NCBI GenBank assembly: GCA_963556195.1
Contig: OY744544.1
Coordinates: forward strand, 51,186,825-51,250,824
Length of the DNA: 64,000 nucleotides
From: Sepiola atlantica
Lineage: Eukaryota > Mollusca > Cephalopoda > Sepiida > Sepiolidae
Direction of reading: 5' to 3'
The position numbers and the translations under genes were made by a program. Under the pieces are notes generated by a model. It did not search any database and had not been told where the DNA came from. It saw only the letters and a list, made by a program, of their open reading frames with translations. Positions within the stretch are counted from its first letter, which is position 1, and every line of letters starts with the position of its first letter. This document shows positions 59,885 to 64,000 of the stretch, one piece after another.

Positions 59885-60600
59885 ATTTAATAATGAAAGA
59901 AAATAAATAAATAAATAAATAATAATAACAACAAAAAAAAAATAAATGCATGAATAAAAAAAATAAATAAATAAAATAAATTTAAATACATTAATTGTAG
60001 GACTATTATACCTTTAAAATAAATATGTATTTAGAAATGTACACTCTATATGTATATATATGTGTATATTTTTATCTTTTGATCCCCCCACCCCTTTCCA
60101 ACGGTGTATTCTTGCTCTCATGATGTTAATTCTTTCCACAATTGATTTCAATTGTCAGGCCTTAATTATAAGCATAGTCTTTTTTCAAAGTTATATCCCC
60201 TTGATCGTTCGTATTTCCATAACTGCCCACAAATTTAAATTTAAAATTTGAATTAAATAAATAGAAAAATTTAATTAATCAAATAAAATGAAAATAATTA
60301 AATTATAATAATAAGTATATAAATAAACAAATATTAAGATGATAACTTTAGCTGAATAATTATATAATTAAATTATGATAGTAATAATTAACATTTTCTG
60401 CGTACCTAATGAATAATAATAACAAAAAAATAAATAAATAAACAAAAAATAAATAAATAAATAAATTAAAGAAATTTAAAGAAATTAATTCTAGGAATAT
60501 TATACCTTTAAAATAAATATGTATTTAGAAATGTACACTCTATCTGCGTACCTATTCTTTATTCTCTGCTGTATTTTTGCCAACAGTTGATTCCAGCAGT
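59885..60600. repeat. Tandem duplication with about 493-bp period (1.5 copies)
   Basis: 59990-60053 and 60483-60546 are nearly identical (ATTATACCTTTAAAATAAAT, ATGTATTTAGAAATGTACAC). Both are preceded by AAAT/AATA-rich sequence and followed by looser similarity (ATTGATTTCAATTGTC against GTTGATTCCAGCAGTCC). Confidence 0.75.
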
Positions 60601-60917
60601 CCATCTCGGTTTTTCGACCATTCGGTCTTTAATTTTTGGTCTTTTAATAATGAAAGTTTTTCTTTCGAAAATGTAAGATTACATTATTCCGGAACGTTTA
60701 ATTGCCTGACAGTAACCTTTTTACTGTTCTGGTGTTTAATCTGTTTTACGTGAAATATTAATACATTTATTTGAGATTTCATTCTTGTTTTCTCTTCTCG
60801 TTTGTTTTTGTTCACCTTTCCACCTCCCGGACCTATATCACATTGCTCCAGCCTCGGATTACAAACCTACACTTATATCTAACAGCAATGCTTCAAGAAA
60901 ACTACACCCTCTTTTTA
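60601..60917. other. No gene recognised
   Basis: AT-rich. Two frames start here but run into the TA array and are artefacts of it. Confidence 0.4.
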
Positions 60918-61591
<674 letters not shown>

Positions 61592-61599
61592 TATATGAA

Positions 61600-61870
61600 A
61601 GGATAAAAATAATCCGACGGTATGAAATTAAAAATGGAAAAGCGGAAGACCTTTTCGCTCAACGTTTCGCCCAAATTTCACGTGGGCTTTGTCAAGAGCG
61701 GACGAAGAATACAAAAATGACAAAAGACGAGAAAGTCTGTAAATTATGGGGAATATATATAGTGGTTGGGTTCATGTTGAGATAAAGGGTATGCAAATAA
61801 AATAAAAAAATAAATAAAAAAATCAAATAAATAAATTAAAAAAAAAAAAAAAATAAATAAATAAATAAAT

Positions 61871-61901
<31 letters not shown>

Positions 61902-62500
61902 ATAATTAAAAAAAATAAATAAATAAATAAATAAATAGAAATAAATATATATATATATGCACATAAATGTGATCGAAACATATATATAACACATATACAT
62001 ACATATATATCAAATATACATAGAAGTAGCATTGGAAAAGAAGAGGAGAAAATAAAGAGCAGAAAGGGGTCCAAAGGATATTTAATTTAAAGCTCAGGGA
62101 ATCATCCGGTGTCTAGAATTATCTTGTTTTCACTAATGATTGCTTTTGATAGGTTGGGGGAGATATAGTAGAAGCCCATTCTTTGTTTAATTTTATTTGT
62201 GGAAAGGGCTATGAGGGCAGATTCAATTATTCGACGTGTTGACTTGTGTATTATTTTGATTAAAGTGGATTTCTCAAAGTCAAAGTAATGACCATATTCC
62301 ATAGTATGAGCACATAAGGCGTTAAGTGTGTTGTTAGTTTTAATCGCTCTTTTATGCTCATAAATCCGCTTGTCCAGATTACGCTGCGTCTCTCCAATGT
62401 AGACCTTATTACAGTCTAGACAAGGAATGGAGTATATGCCAGCTTTGACATTGGGTGTCGTGTTCAGTTTAGGTGTTTTGATTAAATTTATAATACTTGC
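61600..62500 (-). pseudogene. Penelope-like element 3' end: GIY-YIG endonuclease (left, minus-strand copy)
   Basis: Minus-strand frame open from about 62497 to a stop at 62102: KLNTTPNVKAGIYSIPC (about 62415-62465), DCNKVYIGETQRNLDKRIYE (about 62350-62410), HKRAIKTNNTLNALCAH, YGHYFDFEKSTLIKIIH, ESALIALSTNKIKQRMGFYY. The GIY...YIG pair, Arg after TQ, Glu-His and the CxxC all fit the endonuclease of Penelope-like elements. It is 5'-truncated (no RT). The 3' UTR (61615-62100) includes A-rich tracts and, at its far end, CGAAACGTTGAGCG on the minus strand, about 65-90 bp short of the 60.9-61.6-kb TA array. Confidence 0.85.
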
Positions 62501-63159
62501 AGAATATGGTCATTACTTTGACTTTGAGAAATCCACTTTAATCAAAATAATACACAACAAGTCAACACGTCGAATAATTGAATCTGCCCTCATAGCCCTT
62601 TCCACAAATAAAATTAAACAAAGAATGGGCTTCTACTATATCTCCCCCAACCTATCAAAAGCAATCATTAGTGAAAACAAGATAATTCTAGACACCGGAT
62701 GATTCCCTGAGCTTTAAATTAAATATCCTTTGGACCCCTTTCTGCTCTTTATTTTCTCCTCTTCTTTTCCAATGCTACTTCTATGTATATTTGATATATA
62801 TGTATGTATATGTGTTATATATATGTTTCGATCACATTTATGTGCATATATATATATATTTATTTCTATTTATTTATTTATTTATTTATTTATTTTTTTT
62901 AATTATTCATTATTTTTTTTTTTTTTTTTTTTTTAATTATTTTTTTTTTTTAATTTATTTATTTATTTTTTTATTTATTTTTTTATTTTATTTGCATACC
63001 CTTTATCTCAACATGAACCCAACCACTATATATATTCCCCATAATTTACAGACTTTCTCGTCTTTTGTCATTTTTGTATTCTTCGTCCGCTCTTGACAAA
63101 GCCCACGTGAAATTTGGGCGAAACGTTGAGCGAAAAGGTCTTCCGCTTTTCCATTTTTA

Positions 63160-63168
<9 letters not shown>
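62501..63168 (+). mobile_element. Penelope-like element 3' end, inverted plus-strand copy
   Basis: Reverse complement of 61615-62300 at very high identity: the same C-terminal codons (YGHYFDFEKSTL...KIILDTG, with one extra Asn codon, HNKST against HKST) and the same 3' UTR to TTTTTAATTTCATA, followed directly by (TA)n. It starts inside the endonuclease region, so this copy lacks the GIY-YIG core. T-run lengths at 62895-62990 differ from the A-runs in the other arm. Confidence 0.85.

Positions 63169-63206
<38 letters not shown>
63164..63206. repeat. (TA)n microsatellite
   Basis: TA tract directly at the 3' end of the plus-strand Penelope copy. Confidence 0.95.
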
Positions 63207-63209
<3 letters not shown>

Positions 63210-63520
63210 TTCTTTATTTCTCAAATGCTGAGTTAGTAAAAACGTTAAGAACAATAATTTCCCTCTCCTCAATTTGCCAGTTAACTATGTTTTAGTGTGT
63301 CTTTCTTGTAGTCTTTTGGTCTTACTGATTTCTAAGACAATAATTCATCTAGTCTAATGGAGTATCTAGCTAAGTGTCGTTACTTGAGGTAAAATCACTA
63401 GAGCAATATGGTACTATTCCTCGTATGAGCAAGTGCATAGCCGTGCTGAGGCGATCTTATTTGTACTGCGAATACAATGTTATGTTGAATATTTGGTCAG
63501 GGTTTTCTTGTAAGGTGAAT
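63207..63520. other. No gene recognised
   Basis: Intergenic sequence. Confidence 0.35.
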
Positions 63521-63524
63521 TATT

Positions 63525-63605
63525 CTCATGCCAGGGTGTCCTGACAAACCCTTGTACAGAAAGACCAAACACACTTGAGGATGGTGTATTGTGGGTAATT
63601 CAAAC
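63525..63605 (+). repeat. Dispersed repeat Z, copy 2
   Basis: Resembles 55620-55690 in the same orientation (CTGACAAACCCTTGTACAGA, AAGACCAAACACACTTGAGG). Confidence 0.55.
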
Positions 63606-63640
63606 TATCCCTCTTTCTCTCTGTCTCCCTATATATATAT

Positions 63641-63704
63641 ATAGCATTTCATCTAAAATATCGATATATATATATATATATCGATATTTTAGATGAAATG
63701 CTAT
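63641..63704. repeat. Perfect 64-bp palindrome
   Basis: 63641-63672 (ATAGCATTTCATCTAAAATA, TCGATATATATA) is followed without a spacer by its exact reverse complement to 63704. A TA tract forms the centre. The next bases TCTGACAAAT also occur after repeat Z copy 1 (ATCTGACAAATC). Confidence 0.95.
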
Positions 63705-64000
63705 CTGACAAATCGATATTTGATTTGGTCTATCGCGCTAATTGTAGTTTGTGTTCTTCATAGTAAAAGTTATAATCTAATGTATCGATGACATATACGA
63801 TAAACAAAACTAATTCTTAGAATTATAGACATTTATAGATATGAGCCATTTATTTTCCTTGGATAATCAAGAAATCATTACCGAAAGAAACAACTGCGTT
63901 TGATACAGCTGGAAAATGCTTGTAGCGAAGGTCGATTCGTAATTAAATGTTCAGTCACGGTACCCCGGTCAAATGTTTTCATCAGATAAGTTATAGACAT
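63705..64000. other. No gene recognised
   Basis: Ordinary AT-rich sequence to the window end. Confidence 0.35.

Overview
This is a window of AT-rich animal nuclear DNA with no convincing intact host gene. It holds decayed transposable elements, very long (TA)n and (TAA)n microsatellites, minisatellites and hairpin repeats. The mix of elements (Penelope-like elements with GIY-YIG endonuclease, restriction-endonuclease-type non-LTR elements, CR1/Jockey-like and Tc1-like remnants, and Helitron-like ends with the CCCGGGCAACGCCGGG hairpin) suggests a marine invertebrate. My best guess is a mollusc, possibly a cephalopod. No host gene anchors this, so the organism call is an inference.

Layout. 0-12 kb: low-complexity intergenic DNA with a Helitron 3' end (1.75-1.80 kb), hairpin elements next to or around (TA)n (2.2-2.5 and 11.06-11.27 kb), and a copy of the 3' end of a non-LTR element (7.8-8.8 kb) containing a 14-copy 23-bp minisatellite. 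12-15 kb: degenerate tandem repeats, then a minus-strand PIF1-like helicase relic split by (TA)n. 15.6-21.3 kb: a nested cluster. A minus-strand non-LTR reverse transcriptase is interrupted, just before its FQGxSLxPL motif, by a 3.8-kb element with long inverted ends. That element carries a broken gene of a multicopy invertebrate family with DxDV and TGCDT...GKIT motifs, and a small MITE. 22.7-31.3 kb: a 51-bp minisatellite, a CR1/Jockey-like 3' half, a Tc1-like N-terminal half, and another non-LTR 3' end with its endonuclease tail.

31.5-47 kb: TA palindromes, a 1.36-kb TIR element, a 4.5-kb tandem domain built on a Helitron-like hairpin motif with an AATGAAAA block inside it, a 399-bp MITE and several two-copy dispersed repeats. 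48.5-63.2 kb: four Penelope-like loci. One is a divergent RT. One has its RT half inverted relative to its endonuclease half. One is a nearly open RT-thumb-to-endonuclease fragment. One is a head-to-head pair of 3' ends. Three Penelope 3' ends abut or lie close to (TA)n tracts.

The genes do not form a pathway. The window records repeated insertion of elements into each other and next to TA tracts. The items most worth following up are the 3.8-kb inverted-repeat element with its nuclease-like gene, the Penelope rearrangements, and the family of hairpin elements attached to (TA)n.
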